From contig NZ_JAMXQU010000001.1 in assembly GCF_024054035.1 (NCBI RefSeq), positions 496,001 to 560,000 on the forward strand: DNA of 64,000 nucleotides. Reading direction: 5' to 3'. Of the stretch, positions 28,426-37,141 are shown in pieces. This DNA comes from Asaia lannensis NBRC 102526 (GTDB taxonomy: Bacteria; Pseudomonadota; Alphaproteobacteria; Acetobacterales; Acetobacteraceae). Under the pieces are notes generated by a model. It was not told where the DNA came from, did no database searches, and worked only from the letters and a program-made list of their open reading frames with translations. Position 1 is the stretch's first letter; the number at the start of each line of letters is the position of its first letter. The position numbers were made by a program, and so were the translations under genes.

Positions 28426-29328
28426 TCAACACAGGACGAGGGCGCCGCTCTCTGTCGCTTGCGAATGGCGCCAGAAGGCTGTTCCCGCCAGCTTGTCGCG
28501 AATGACGGGTGGCAGAATGGAGCGCCGTGCTTCCAGAGCCACGCTCGGGCGCAGACGATGAAGTCCCGGTGTGGCCAGATTTCGGTCAAACGTTGCGCAA
28601 TCGGGTGTTTTTATACTGTGCGGGTCATAAGGATGTTTCGGCAGGCCCAGCACCCGTGTCAGCGTGTCGAGTGTGGCAACCGGATAACGGGCCAGATAAT
28701 CGTAGTCGACAAGAACGAGGCGATGCGCAAAGGGGCCGTGAAAGGCCTCGTTCAAGACGCGCCAAGCATAGCCGAAAATACCATCCTGCGAGAGCATATG
28801 CTCGATCCTGTCATGCTGTGTGGCGCGGCAGGAAAGCGGGACGAGGCGCGATGACAGAACAGGATCGCGCACGATCAGTCTTTCAAGGGAATCAAGTATC
28901 CATACCGGATCGCGCACACAGCATATGACCTTTGCATCCGGAAAGACGGCGTCGATCAGCCCCATGCGTGCGCACCAGTCGCGATGGGTGTCGATCACGA
29001 TCCTGTTGTCCCTGGTCCTGTGGTCTTCGGGTCTGCTCTCGCACGCCCTTTTGTCGCAGGTTTCAGTATGGGTGGAGCCGGATGGATCGAGCCCGGCATA
29101 ATACCCATCGAGTATAAGATGCAGAATACGGTCGCGCCGCGCGGCATCGAAATCGCTGGCATAATCGCCTTCTGCCATCAGCGATGCGATACGCAGCATC
29201 ATCGGCGCGACGGGAGAGCTTCTGCCCGATGTGACGAGGCCAGGATTTTGCGTCAGGAGGGCAGAAAGCAGAGTCGATCCTGCGCGTGGCAGACCCGATA
29301 TGAAATGAACAGCGCGTCGATGCGGCAT
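28426..29328 (-). CDS. Sulfotransferase family protein
   Basis: The protein of about 300 residues begins with the PAPS 5'-phosphosulfate loop HFISGLPRAGSTLLSALL. It later has the 3'-phosphate motif VICCVRDPVWILDSLERL, and RLVLVDYDYLARYPVATLDTL in between. This is the usual order in bacterial sulfotransferases. The acceptor is unknown; such enzymes modify lipids, glycans or small molecules. The start is uncertain: ATG at 29326-29328 gives MPHRRAVHF, and an upstream TTG adds eight residues. A seven-base inverted repeat lies just upstream. It has no neighbour that suggests a sulfated product. Confidence 0.8.
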   Translation of the reverse strand: MPHRRAVHFISGLPRAGSTLLSALLTQNPGLVTSGRSSPVAPMMLRIASLMAEGDYASDFDAARRDRILHLILDGYYAGLDPSGSTHTETCDKRACESRPEDHRTRDNRIVIDTHRDWCARMGLIDAVFPDAKVICCVRDPVWILDSLERLIVRDPVLSSRLVPLSCRATQHDRIEHMLSQDGIFGYAWRVLNEAFHGPFAHRLVLVDYDYLARYPVATLDTLTRVLGLPKHPYDPHSIKTPDCATFDRNLATPGLHRLRPSVALEARRSILPPVIRDKLAGTAFWRHSQATESGALVLC

Positions 29329-29340
29329 GGGGAAATATCG

Positions 29341-29360
29341 TCCATCAGACAATTGATGGA
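29341..29360. promoter_or_regulatory. Inverted repeat at the sulfotransferase start
   Basis: TCCATCA and TGATGGA form a perfect seven-base inverted repeat with a six-base gap, 12-31 bases before the chosen ATG. It could be an operator or an RNA hairpin covering the translation start. Confidence 0.3.
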
Positions 29361-29584
29361 CAGTCGCCTAGAGCCCGGTGGATCCGTCCGCAATAGAGCG
29401 CCAAATCCTCATGGTGTGTCCGAAAAGGCACAGAACAATATAAAACTAATCTGCCGCTCAAGCGATAAGGATGATTGCAAGGAATGTGGTGTTTTCAGGC
29501 AACAAGCACATTTCATTACAGCATGAAACAAAGGGAATTTCCTGTTCGTCGATAACAGGAAGTTCCGAGAAACGGAGAGATGAA

Positions 29585-29983
29585 ATGGGTATTTTCAGCA
29601 CGATCATGAGCAAGATCTTCGGTCATGCAGAGGCCGCTCCGGCCAGCGGTGCGGCTAACAGCAGCGCCGGTACAGCGGGCGCTCCCGCAGCCTCGGCATC
29701 GACCACACCCTCTGCGCCGAGCGCCCCTGTCGATGTCGATGCCGTGCTCACCCGTATGGCCGCTGAAAAAGGCCAGACGCTCAACTGGCGTACGTCGATT
29801 GTCGATCTGCTGAAGCTGCTCGATATGGACAGCTCGCTGGAGGCCAGAAAGCATCTTGCACAGGAACTGCATTATACCGAAAGCACGGAGGATACGGCAG
29901 CCATGAATGTCTGGCTGATCCGTCAGGTCATGCAGAAGCTGTCGGAGAACGGCGGCAAGGTTCCCGAGGAGCTGCGTCACTGA
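29585..29983 (+). CDS. DUF3597 protein
   Basis: The 132-residue protein has an N-terminal MGIFSTIMSKIFGHAEA, an Ala/Ser/Pro/Thr-rich linker (about 20-50), and a C-terminal domain. That domain runs VDVDAVLTRMAAEKGQTLNWRTS, then IVDLLKLLDMDSSLEARKHLA, then QELHYTESTEDTAAMNVWL. It matches DUF3597, a family fused in some proteins to LysM-type domains and of unknown function. The start at 29585 has GGAGAG upstream. The gene ends in a strong terminator and appears to be monocistronic. The first part resembles a short amphipathic or membrane-contacting helix. Confidence 0.85.
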   Translation: MGIFSTIMSKIFGHAEAAPASGAANSSAGTAGAPAASASTTPSAPSAPVDVDAVLTRMAAEKGQTLNWRTSIVDLLKLLDMDSSLEARKHLAQELHYTESTEDTAAMNVWLIRQVMQKLSENGGKVPEELRH

Positions 29984-30019
29984 CGCACACGACTGGTCCC
30001 TGATTTATCCAGCCTGAAG

Positions 30020-30042
30020 AGGGAGCCATCGGCTCCCTTTTT
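30020..30042 (+). terminator. Rho-independent terminator after the DUF3597 gene
   Basis: The perfect stem AGGGAGCC/GGCTCCCT with an ATC loop is followed by TTTTT. It may also end transcription of the PTS operon arriving from the other strand. Confidence 0.85.
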
Positions 30043-30144
30043 GGTGTGGATGCCCGGTCTCTTCGGCATCACGAGGTTACACGGTATTCCGTTTGCCCGG
30101 ACCTGTGCCTTTGGCGCGCCGGATCGGGAATGTCCGGACCGACC

Positions 30145-31911
30145 TCAGACTGCGAAATTCCTGACGAGCTGATAAAGCTCGATCGGGTCTTCGATCAGCA
30201 TGGCCTGACGATAAAGCGTGTCGCAGGCGTCGAGGCTGAGCGAGCGTATCATTCTCTTCACCGGTGGCAGGAGAGCAGCCGACATCGAGAAAGAACGCAG
30301 CCCCATTCCGATCATGAGAGCGACGGCACGCGGGTCGGATGCCATTTCACCGCACACGCAAACCGGTCGGTGCGCGCGCAACGCCTCATCGACCGAAAGC
30401 CGGAGCAGACGAAGAAGGGCGGGATGCAGGGCCGTGTAGAGATCAGAGCCCATGGCGGCAGAACGATCCATGGCCAGCGTGTACATGGTCAGATCGTTGG
30501 TACCCAGCGCAAGAAACTCTGCCTGACGCAGGAGAGTGCCCGCGGTCAGAGCCGCTGCCGGTGTTTCGATCATGACACCGAGCGGTGGAAGATCGGCAGG
30601 GAGCTTTATTCCGCGTCGACGCAGCCTTTTGGCACATCGTTCGTAAATCTGTCTTGTGGTGACGACCTCGTTCACGGAGCTGACCATAGGCAGCAGGATG
30701 CGCAGATTGCCATCGAGGCTCGCGCGTAGAATGGCGCAGAGTTGCGTCTCGAGTATCTCGGGATGACGGAGCAGCAGACGCAGGCCGCGCACACCGAGTG
30801 CCGGATTTTCCTCGTCTTCCTCGCCTTGTATTCCGAGCTGCCTCAGGCGCGTCAGGCCTTTTTCTCCGCCCCAGTCCAGCACCCTGATCGTGGTGGTCTG
30901 ACCGGGCATATTGCTGACGATACTGGCATAGGCCTGATACTGCCCGTCTTCGTCAGGGAGTGGCTCGCTTTCATCGAACAGGAACTCGGTGCGCAAAAGC
31001 CCGATCCCGGCTGCGCCGTTGCGATGCAGCAGCGGCAGTTCGTTGGCAATTTCGACATTGGCCAGCAATTCGATGTCTTCGCCACTGACCAGACGGCTCG
31101 GCAACCGCCTCAGGCGGCCTATACCCTTGCGCTCTTTCGCCTCTTCGGCCATCGCCGAACGGGCATCGGCCAGCGTGGTTGAGTCAGGGTGAAGAATGAT
31201 GCATCCACGCTGCCCATCGACCACCAGAAGGTCGCCGTCGTGAATGCGTTCGGTCAGATCGGGTACGGCCAGTATGGCGGGCACGTTGAGCGCACGCAGC
31301 ATGATTGCCGTATGGTCCGTTACGCCACCGCCCTCGGAGAGGACGGCAGCGATGCGGTTGGGATCGATGACCGCGGCATCGGCCGGGCGTATCTGCTCGG
31401 CAACGAGAATCGATCCGCCCGGAATATCGGAAAAGGCCCTGAACGATACGCCCGTAAGATTGCGCAGAAGGCGTCGTGCAACCTCGCGGAACTCGCCTTC
31501 ACGTCGGCGGGCGCTTTCCACTTCCTCTTCGGGCATGTCGGGCTGCGGCCCTGCCATGGCGGCAAGGACGTCGCTTTCCAGCTGTACGGCCGCCTCGGCG
31601 GTCAGGCCGTCTTCAGCGAGACGACGATGGGCCGCACGCACCAGCCGCGAATGGTTGAGCATACGCTCATAGACCGAAAGCAGGGCATCGATCTCGATAC
31701 GCCCTTCCTCGGGCAGGGAGCCAAGCTTGGTGCGGAGCTTTCTGAGCTGCTTGAGGGTCAGGGCTATGGCCTGATCCAGTCTTGCCCTCTCGGCCTCTAC
31801 CCCCAGCTGGGAGGGTAATGCCTCTATGTGGGGAAGGGGGCGCTCGTAGGTCAGGCTGGCCCGGGCGATGACGACGCCGGGAGAAATGCCGATACCCTGC
31901 AGGATTTCCAT
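30145..31911 (-). CDS. ptsI: Phosphoenolpyruvate-protein phosphotransferase (Enzyme I)
   Basis: Enzyme I takes phosphate from PEP and passes it to HPr. The protein of about 588 residues has the N-terminal HPr-binding part and the phosphohistidine motif GGGVTDHTAIMLRALNVPAI (His about 200). The PEP-binding barrel follows with GIGLLRTEFLF, DWGGEKG, LGVMIETPAAAL, LALGTNDLTMYTLAMDR and the CGEMASDP cysteine. All catalytic residues seem intact, and there is no GAF domain. ATG at 31911 aligns with the family start. A GTG at 31971 that overlaps the HPr stop is an alternative and would be coupled. It is the last gene of the hprK-rapZ-EIIA-HPr-EI operon. Confidence 0.92.
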   Translation of the reverse strand: MEILQGIGISPGVVIARASLTYERPLPHIEALPSQLGVEAERARLDQAIALTLKQLRKLRTKLGSLPEEGRIEIDALLSVYERMLNHSRLVRAAHRRLAEDGLTAEAAVQLESDVLAAMAGPQPDMPEEEVESARRREGEFREVARRLLRNLTGVSFRAFSDIPGGSILVAEQIRPADAAVIDPNRIAAVLSEGGGVTDHTAIMLRALNVPAILAVPDLTERIHDGDLLVVDGQRGCIILHPDSTTLADARSAMAEEAKERKGIGRLRRLPSRLVSGEDIELLANVEIANELPLLHRNGAAGIGLLRTEFLFDESEPLPDEDGQYQAYASIVSNMPGQTTTIRVLDWGGEKGLTRLRQLGIQGEEDEENPALGVRGLRLLLRHPEILETQLCAILRASLDGNLRILLPMVSSVNEVVTTRQIYERCAKRLRRRGIKLPADLPPLGVMIETPAAALTAGTLLRQAEFLALGTNDLTMYTLAMDRSAAMGSDLYTALHPALLRLLRLSVDEALRAHRPVCVCGEMASDPRAVALMIGMGLRSFSMSAALLPPVKRMIRSLSLDACDTLYRQAMLIEDPIELYQLVRNFAV

Positions 31912-31963
31912 CGGCAGGTCATGATCGGGGAGGGCTGTTTCGCTGGAAGGACGGCGCAGTCTC

Positions 31964-32293
31964 TTAATCACGTTCGCCAAAGCCGTCAGAGACCAAGGCA
32001 ATCAGCGCGGTCAGAGCCGCGTTGGCCTGAGGTCCCGTTGCCTTGAGCCCGATCACTTCGCCTCGCCCCGCGCCGAGCATCATCAGTCCCATGATCGACA
32101 GGGCAGAGACGGTCTGTCCCTGACGGCTGACATCGATCGTGGCATCGAACGTTTCTGAAAGAGTCACGAATTTGGCTGCGGCCCGGGCATGAAGTCCAAG
32201 CCGGTTCACAATGGCCACATCGCGTTCCAGCGCCGGGCCGGAACCAGTCAGACCAGAACTGCCGGAGCCAGAGTCAGTGGGACCGGAATTCAT
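31964..32293 (-). CDS. ptsH: Phosphocarrier protein HPr
   Basis: HPr carries phosphate from Enzyme I. The 109-residue protein has a Gly/Ser-rich extension of about 22 residues, longer than usual. The HPr fold follows: IVNRLGLHARAAAKFV with phosphohistidine His35, and ALSIMGLMMLGA with Ser66 at the position phosphorylated by HPr kinase. Both sites are present, so both Enzyme I and HprK of this operon could act on it. Its start overlaps the EIIA-like gene by four bases (ATGA). Confidence 0.95.
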   Translation of the reverse strand: MNSGPTDSGSGSSGLTGSGPALERDVAIVNRLGLHARAAAKFVTLSETFDATIDVSRQGQTVSALSIMGLMMLGAGRGEVIGLKATGPQANAALTALIALVSDGFGERD

Positions 32294-32790
32294 CGGGCGA
32301 CCTGACGCATAGGCGTCAGAAGGGGGGAGATGGGAGGAACATAGCTCATGGTGGTTGTCACCACCATTTCACAGCTTTTGCCGCCTTGCAAACATGACGG
32401 CGGCAACTGATAGGCCGCCGCAATGTATTTGCGCCCCGCCATGGTTGCCAGCTCGGCACATTCGGCCAGGCTGCGCGTGCAGCGCGCCTTGGCCAGTTTG
32501 ACCAGCATAGGCACGTTCACGCCAGCCAGAACCTCGACACGCCCTTCCTGACGAAGGGAAAGGGCCAGATTGGAGGGGGTGCTGCCGAACATGTCGGTCA
32601 GAAGAAGAACGCCATCGCCAGCATCGACAGAGGCGATGGCCGCATCGAGCAGCGTACGGGCTGCGACCACATCATCATCGGGGGAGATGCCCATCACAGC
32701 GATCTGTCGCTGGGGTCCCACCACATGGGTTACAATTTCGAGAAGAGACTGGGCCAGAGAGCCATGGGTAACAAGAACGATCCCGATCAT
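32290..32790 (-). CDS. PTS EIIA component, mannose family
   Basis: The 166-residue protein is a single EIIA-Man domain: MIGIVLVTHGSLAQSLLEIV with phosphohistidine His9, then GVLLLTDMFGSTPSNLAL and VEVLAGVNVPMLVKL. A C-terminal tail of about 30 residues (SCLQGGKSC...) is unusual and has two cysteines. No EIIB, EIIC or EIID gene is nearby, so it is probably a regulatory phosphate acceptor rather than part of a sugar permease. It lies between rapZ and the HPr gene. Confidence 0.9.
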   Translation of the reverse strand: MIGIVLVTHGSLAQSLLEIVTHVVGPQRQIAVMGISPDDDVVAARTLLDAAIASVDAGDGVLLLTDMFGSTPSNLALSLRQEGRVEVLAGVNVPMLVKLAKARCTRSLAECAELATMAGRKYIAAAYQLPPSCLQGGKSCEMVVTTTMSYVPPISPLLTPMRQVAR

Positions 32791-32866
32791 CGGGGCATTC
32801 CCTCAAGAGGTCTGCAACGCCATTGTCGCGTGGACCTCATGACATATTGGTCATCCGTTACGGTTA

Positions 32867-33835
32867 TCAAGACGGCTCGGTCCGTATCTGTTCATCCGGT
32901 GTGACACGCTGTTGCGGAGCGCGCGCCCATCGCCATGAGCTGCGTCCCTGACGTGCCAGTTCCCGATGCATGACGACGATTGGTACGTCTGACAAGAGTT
33001 TAATGTCATCGGATTGGCTTAAAGATGCCGCAATCTCTTCAACAAGTGTTACAGACCGGTGCTGCCCGCCGGAGCATCCTATGGCAACGGTCGCATGTTT
33101 TTTTCCCTCGCTGACGAAGCGAGGCAGCACAAGCTCCAGCAACTCCATGATACGCGTGAAGAAAATCCGGTAATCGGGATCCTCTGCCACATAGTCGCGC
33201 ACGGCCTGGTCGAGACCGGTCAGGGTCTTGAGTGCGGGGTCGTAATGCGGATTGCGCAAAAAGCGCGCGTCGAACACCAGATCGGCCTCACGCGGCAATC
33301 CCGCAGGGTAAGCGAAGGAAAGCAGCGTGACCGTCATCGAGTCGCCGTCATTCTGATGACCGAAGCGCGACCCGATCAGCCGGCGGAGATCGGGCGGCGG
33401 CAGGTCTGACGTGTCGATCACCAGATCGGCGGCATCGCGCAGGGGGGCGAGGAGGGCAATTTCCTGTTCGATGCTCGCCACAAGTCCGGGGGCTGATCCG
33501 CTGCTGTTATCGAGCGGATGCCGGCGTCTCGTCGCCGTAAAACGCCTGAGCAGGATATCGGTCTCGGCAGTCGCATAGAGCAGTTCGACATGCAGATCGG
33601 ACTGTGTACGCAGCTGTGCCAGTGCCAGAAGCACGGCTCTGGCCTCGAATCCTCTCGTGCGGACATCGATCCCGATGGCAATCGGGTGCTCGGTCCGGGC
33701 GGCAAGCGCATCGAGCAGGGTGAGAGGCGGGTTATCCGTCACTTCGTAACCGATATCCTCGAGTATGCGCAGGATCGAGGATTTCCCGGCCCCTGACAGC
33801 CCCGTGACCAGAAGAATACGTCGCGCCGTACTCAC
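32867..33835 (-). CDS. rapZ: RapZ-family nucleotide-binding protein
   Basis: The 322-residue protein has the Walker A loop GLSGAGKS (residues 12-19), YEVTDNPPLTLLDAL and IDVRTRGF. The C-terminal RapZ domain has FAYPAGLPREADLVFDARFLRNPHY and GCSGGQHRSV. In E. coli RapZ is an RNase adaptor protein for the GlmZ small RNA; in other bacteria the homologues bind GTP or UDP-GlcNAc and sit beside HPr genes, as here. Its RNA role in this organism is unproven. It overlaps the hprK stop by four bases. A C-terminal Arg/Gln/Pro-rich tail looks disordered. Confidence 0.92.
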   Translation of the reverse strand: MSTARRILLVTGLSGAGKSSILRILEDIGYEVTDNPPLTLLDALAARTEHPIAIGIDVRTRGFEARAVLLALAQLRTQSDLHVELLYATAETDILLRRFTATRRRHPLDNSSGSAPGLVASIEQEIALLAPLRDAADLVIDTSDLPPPDLRRLIGSRFGHQNDGDSMTVTLLSFAYPAGLPREADLVFDARFLRNPHYDPALKTLTGLDQAVRDYVAEDPDYRIFFTRIMELLELVLPRFVSEGKKHATVAIGCSGGQHRSVTLVEEIAASLSQSDDIKLLSDVPIVVMHRELARQGRSSWRWARAPQQRVTPDEQIRTEPS

Positions 33836-34431
33836 AAACCGTTTCTCCTGCCCCGCGATGGAAAGTCGGAGGAAAGCTTATCCTCGTTCCGGGTTTCTGG
33901 GGAGGGGAGAGAATGCGCCGTGCCGCCATTGAGGCCGCATACCAGGGTCAAATCGCCGCGAAAACAGCGCAATGCCGTGCGTATGACCGACACGGAATCG
34001 GCATGAAACCCGTCCAGAACGAGCTGCCACAGGCCCGTCGCCTCGTCGATACTGCGTTCGGGCAATCTCGGCGGGACGCAGCCCGGCACAAGCTGCACGT
34101 GAAGGCCGAGTACGGTTTTGTGCAGATAAGGCATGCGCACGATGCCCAGCCCGCGTATCCCGATCAGCCCGGCGAGAGCGGGGGCGGGGCTGGCAGAGCG
34201 CCCTTCCAGGCAGATCCGGTCATCTCCGACAAGAGAGAAGCCGGAATCGATCAGACGCAGCAGAAGCGAGGATTTGCCACTGCCGGAAGGACCGCTCAGC
34301 AGAACGCCCGTCCCCTCCAGCGCAGCGCAGGAGGCGTGGACCGATCCCGGGGGTGCAAGGGAGCCGTCTCCGGCAAAAGGCGATGTGCAGTCCGATATTT
34401 GTGCGTTATGACTCAGCGCATGCACGATCAT
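33832..34431 (-). CDS. hprK: HPr kinase/phosphorylase, short alphaproteobacterial form
   Basis: HprK phosphorylates or dephosphorylates the regulatory serine of HPr. The 199-residue protein is the short form without the N-terminal domain of Firmicutes HprK. It has the P-loop GPSGSGKSS (47-55), the segment FSLVGDDRICLEG, and GIRGLGIVRMPYL at the HprK signature. A C-terminal extension after about 165 is Ser/Arg-rich. It is the first gene of the PTS operon and overlaps rapZ by four bases. Its start codon overlaps the 5' end of the divergent RidA-like gene. Confidence 0.9.
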   Translation of the reverse strand: MIVHALSHNAQISDCTSPFAGDGSLAPPGSVHASCAALEGTGVLLSGPSGSGKSSLLLRLIDSGFSLVGDDRICLEGRSASPAPALAGLIGIRGLGIVRMPYLHKTVLGLHVQLVPGCVPPRLPERSIDEATGLWQLVLDGFHADSVSVIRTALRCFRGDLTLVCGLNGGTAHSLPSPETRNEDKLSSDFPSRGRRNGL

Positions 34432-34764
34432 TCCCCCTCATCTCTCCGGCCTGTCCTGCAGGACAGTGTGACCTATTACGGTGTGACAGGGTTGGGCCCG
34501 GATGGCACCCCGCCCGAAAGCCTGATCGAGGAGTGCCAGAATGCCCTTGCCAAAATCCGGGAAACTCTTGCAACCCATGGTCTCGTGCCTGAGGATATCA
34601 CCCATCTGGCCTATATGATTCCCGATAGTACGGTGTTCAGTACCTGTCAGCGTATTATCGCGGAGGCTCTGGGCCCCGCACGACCTGCCATGACCCTGCG
34701 CCTCAAGCCATCTTTTGACGTGCCTGGGCAGAGGCTGGAATTCAATTTCATCGCCTCTGCCTGA
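34408..34764 (+). CDS. RidA/YjgF family protein
   Basis: The protein of about 118 residues has the RidA-family order: an SVTYYGVTGLGPDG strand, QNALAKIRETLATHGLVPEDITHLAYMI, and ALGPARPAMTLRL with an Arg at the position that binds carboxylates in deaminating RidA. The end is EFNFIASA. True RidA removes reactive enamines formed by PLP enzymes; the spread at the C-terminus (EFNFIA instead of EIEAIA) suggests another YjgF subgroup. Starts at 34408 or 34420 both overlap the 5' end of the divergent hprK. No ribosome site is obvious, so the start is uncertain. Confidence 0.75.
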   Translation: MTQRMHDHSPSSLRPVLQDSVTYYGVTGLGPDGTPPESLIEECQNALAKIRETLATHGLVPEDITHLAYMIPDSTVFSTCQRIIAEALGPARPAMTLRLKPSFDVPGQRLEFNFIASA

Positions 34765-35017
34765 TTTATTGCTCCCGTCTCAAGCCGGGTACGAATATCG
34801 GCAGCAGCCCGGACCGGTCATGCGGCTGGATTCTGCCTGACGGGCCATCAAGGGACCTGCCCCCCAGTCGCCCCCCCCCCGGTCGCACCCGCCGGGAGAT
34901 GGCCGGGCAGCCGATTGTGACGGAAGGAGAACGCATCTTCCGTATCGCTGGGGTGGAGGGTTACCCATAGCCCTGGAACCGGGGTTCGATCGTCCCCGGT
35001 TCGGTGTCAACGCCCGT
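34765..35017. other. GC-rich structured spacer with a ten-C run
   Basis: This 253-base spacer holds a run of ten C (34871-34880) close to a second C-run, and a perfect nine-base inverted repeat (34976-34984 with 34994-35002) without a T-run just past the M61 stop. No plausible protein is encoded. The hairpin may end the M61 transcript. Confidence 0.4.
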
Positions 35018-37021
35018 TCAGTTTCTGGGCGAATACAGTGTCGTCAGGCGATCGGGCGTGTTGTCGAGGCGTTCCAGATGCGGATAGCGCAGCCCGTCAT
35101 GATACGGGATGGAGACCGTGCGGAAATGCGTGCCCGATTTGACCAGAAGCGTAATGGGCGCCTTGTCGGTCTTTGCTGTCTTGATGGCGTCGATCAGCCC
35201 TTCGGGTGAGAAGGTATCGCCATTGACGGCGACGATCTCGTCATGAATGGCCAGACCTGCCTTATAGGCCGGGCTGTCCCAGGCCACCGTGCCGAGCGTG
35301 CCGTTCTTGGCGTTGATGATCACGCCAAGCGAGAAGCGCAGGCCCACGCGATGACGGTTCTTGAGCAGCTGCGCCTCGAAGGCATTTTCCTGATCGGTAT
35401 AGACCAGCTTGTACCCGCCCGCTTCGAGACCGCCCAGCGGTGCGCGCTTCTGCACTGTGCTGATACGCTCATGAAGGAACTTGGCCCAGTCATAAGGCAC
35501 GACCTTGTTCAGCGTCAGAACCACATCGTCGAGCGTGTAGGGGCTGACGACGATGCTACCATTATTGGTGCCGAAGAAGGCCTTGGCAAAATCGTCGATC
35601 GACTTCGTGTCATGCGATAGTTTGCGGATCATCATGTCGGCATCGAGCCAGACCAGCTGACCTTCGACATAATAATCTTCCGAACGCTGGTAATCGCGCC
35701 AGGACTGCGGCGCACGCTGGGCAATGATCGGATCGTTGGTCGTATCGGCCACGGGGCGCCAGCTGCGACCTGCCTGCGAGTCGTAGGTGGCGGCCATCAG
35801 AGCAAGGCTGTCGAAGCCCTGATCCTTGGTCACCAGTCCTGAACGGGCGGCGAGGACATTGCCCCAGAACTCCGTCTGTCCCTCATACACCCAGAGCAGC
35901 GATCCGCGCTGGGGCGAGTTGAAGGTCGGGCCGTACAGATCGGCCGGACGGCGATACTTGCCGTTCCAAGAATGGGTGTATTCATGCGCCAGCAGATCGC
36001 GCTGGGGGAAGGAGTGCTTCCAGTCGGTAAAGTAGTCTTCGCTCACGCTGTCTTCGCTGGACTGATGATGCTCCAGCCCGATGCCGCCCAGCTCGTCCGT
36101 CAGCGCCATGAGGAAGTCATAATGGGCATAATGCTGCGAGGCGAAGACCAGAGTGGCCTGTTTGACGAGATTGCGATGGATCTGGATTTCCGCGTCGTCA
36201 TAGGCCAGATCGCCCGGCTTGTCGGCAACCATGTTGAGCGTGACCGGCACGCCGCCCGGTGCATTGAGCGCGACCTTGCGGAAATAGGACCCGGCGAAGA
36301 GCGGTGAATCGACAAGCGTATTATAGGACACAACACCGTAATTCAGCGTGTCGCCCGTGTTGTTGCCGTTGGTGCGCAGTGCTGTGGCGGCCTGCCAGCC
36401 ATGAGGCAGTGTCACGCTGGCCTGAACGGGAATATCGCGCGAGTAGTAGCCTGCCGGATAGAGCGAGACCTCGTTCCACTGCACATTGACGATATGGGGC
36501 GTCATGACCACGCGCCCTTCATTATCGGTCACAGGCGACAGCAGCTTGAAATCGAGATCGAGCTGGGTCTGATCCTTGGTGACAGGCACATGGAAGGCGA
36601 ACACATCCACCGGGTCGCGCAGCCATGGAATGGTCTTGCCGCCTGCACTGACCACCAGTCCGCCCAGCTGTGTAATCGTGCCTTCAGGCGCATGGCCGCC
36701 CGGAATCCATTTGGGGTAAAGCAGCACGATCTCACCCGCCTCGCGTGCAGCCTGGGGCACGGGCACGGTTTCATGCATGGTCATGACATGATGATCGAGA
36801 TCGGTGGCATTGACGCTCAGCTTGAGCGTGCCAGGGAAGGCGACGTCCTTGGGCTGGGGAAGCGGCGAAGGCAGGGGGGCTGCCTCGGGCTGGGGCTGGG
36901 CAGCCAAGGCTGGGGCGAGAGGTGCACCGAGAACGAGGGCAGCAACAAACGTGCCCGCGCGGAAAAGGCGGATGGTCAAGCGTGATACTCCACGGAATGC
37001 AGATCGATCCTGTCTGTTCAT
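35018..37021 (-). CDS. M61 family metallopeptidase with PDZ domain
   Basis: The 667-residue protein has a signal peptide (FRAGTFVAALVLGAPLAPALA), an N-terminal beta domain, and the zinc peptidase core. The core shows the HExxH motif LLAHEYTHSWNGKYRRP (about 345) and the third ligand in YEGQTEFWGNVLA. A C-terminal PDZ domain is visible (LGVIINAKNGTLGTVAWDSPAY...AIHDEIVAVNGD). M61 enzymes (glycyl aminopeptidases) cleave N-terminal Gly or Ala; the cellular substrate is unknown. It is exported, probably periplasmic. ATG at 37021 was chosen since it leaves a normal signal peptide. It stands between the RidA-like gene and putA. Confidence 0.9.
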   Translation of the reverse strand: MNRQDRSAFRGVSRLTIRLFRAGTFVAALVLGAPLAPALAAQPQPEAAPLPSPLPQPKDVAFPGTLKLSVNATDLDHHVMTMHETVPVPQAAREAGEIVLLYPKWIPGGHAPEGTITQLGGLVVSAGGKTIPWLRDPVDVFAFHVPVTKDQTQLDLDFKLLSPVTDNEGRVVMTPHIVNVQWNEVSLYPAGYYSRDIPVQASVTLPHGWQAATALRTNGNNTGDTLNYGVVSYNTLVDSPLFAGSYFRKVALNAPGGVPVTLNMVADKPGDLAYDDAEIQIHRNLVKQATLVFASQHYAHYDFLMALTDELGGIGLEHHQSSEDSVSEDYFTDWKHSFPQRDLLAHEYTHSWNGKYRRPADLYGPTFNSPQRGSLLWVYEGQTEFWGNVLAARSGLVTKDQGFDSLALMAATYDSQAGRSWRPVADTTNDPIIAQRAPQSWRDYQRSEDYYVEGQLVWLDADMMIRKLSHDTKSIDDFAKAFFGTNNGSIVVSPYTLDDVVLTLNKVVPYDWAKFLHERISTVQKRAPLGGLEAGGYKLVYTDQENAFEAQLLKNRHRVGLRFSLGVIINAKNGTLGTVAWDSPAYKAGLAIHDEIVAVNGDTFSPEGLIDAIKTAKTDKAPITLLVKSGTHFRTVSIPYHDGLRYPHLERLDNTPDRLTTLYSPRN

Positions 37022-37141
37022 CACCAAAGTGCAAACGAACGCGGCTGACAACCCATATTCAGGGCGATATTCCGGATACGATACGAATTAAGGGCTTGCA
37101 CCCTGTCCTGACCTGCTGCTTCCGATATCGCCCCGGGTGCC

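Noticed and set aside
34976-35002. T-arm-like sequence GGTTCGATCGTCC, considered as part of a tRNA or tmRNA
   Set aside because: The loop is nine bases, and no acceptor, D or anticodon arm can be built around it.
34780-35010. Minus-strand 76-residue frame between the RidA-like and M61 genes
   Set aside because: Arg/Pro/Gly-rich with no ribosome site; the region looks non-coding.
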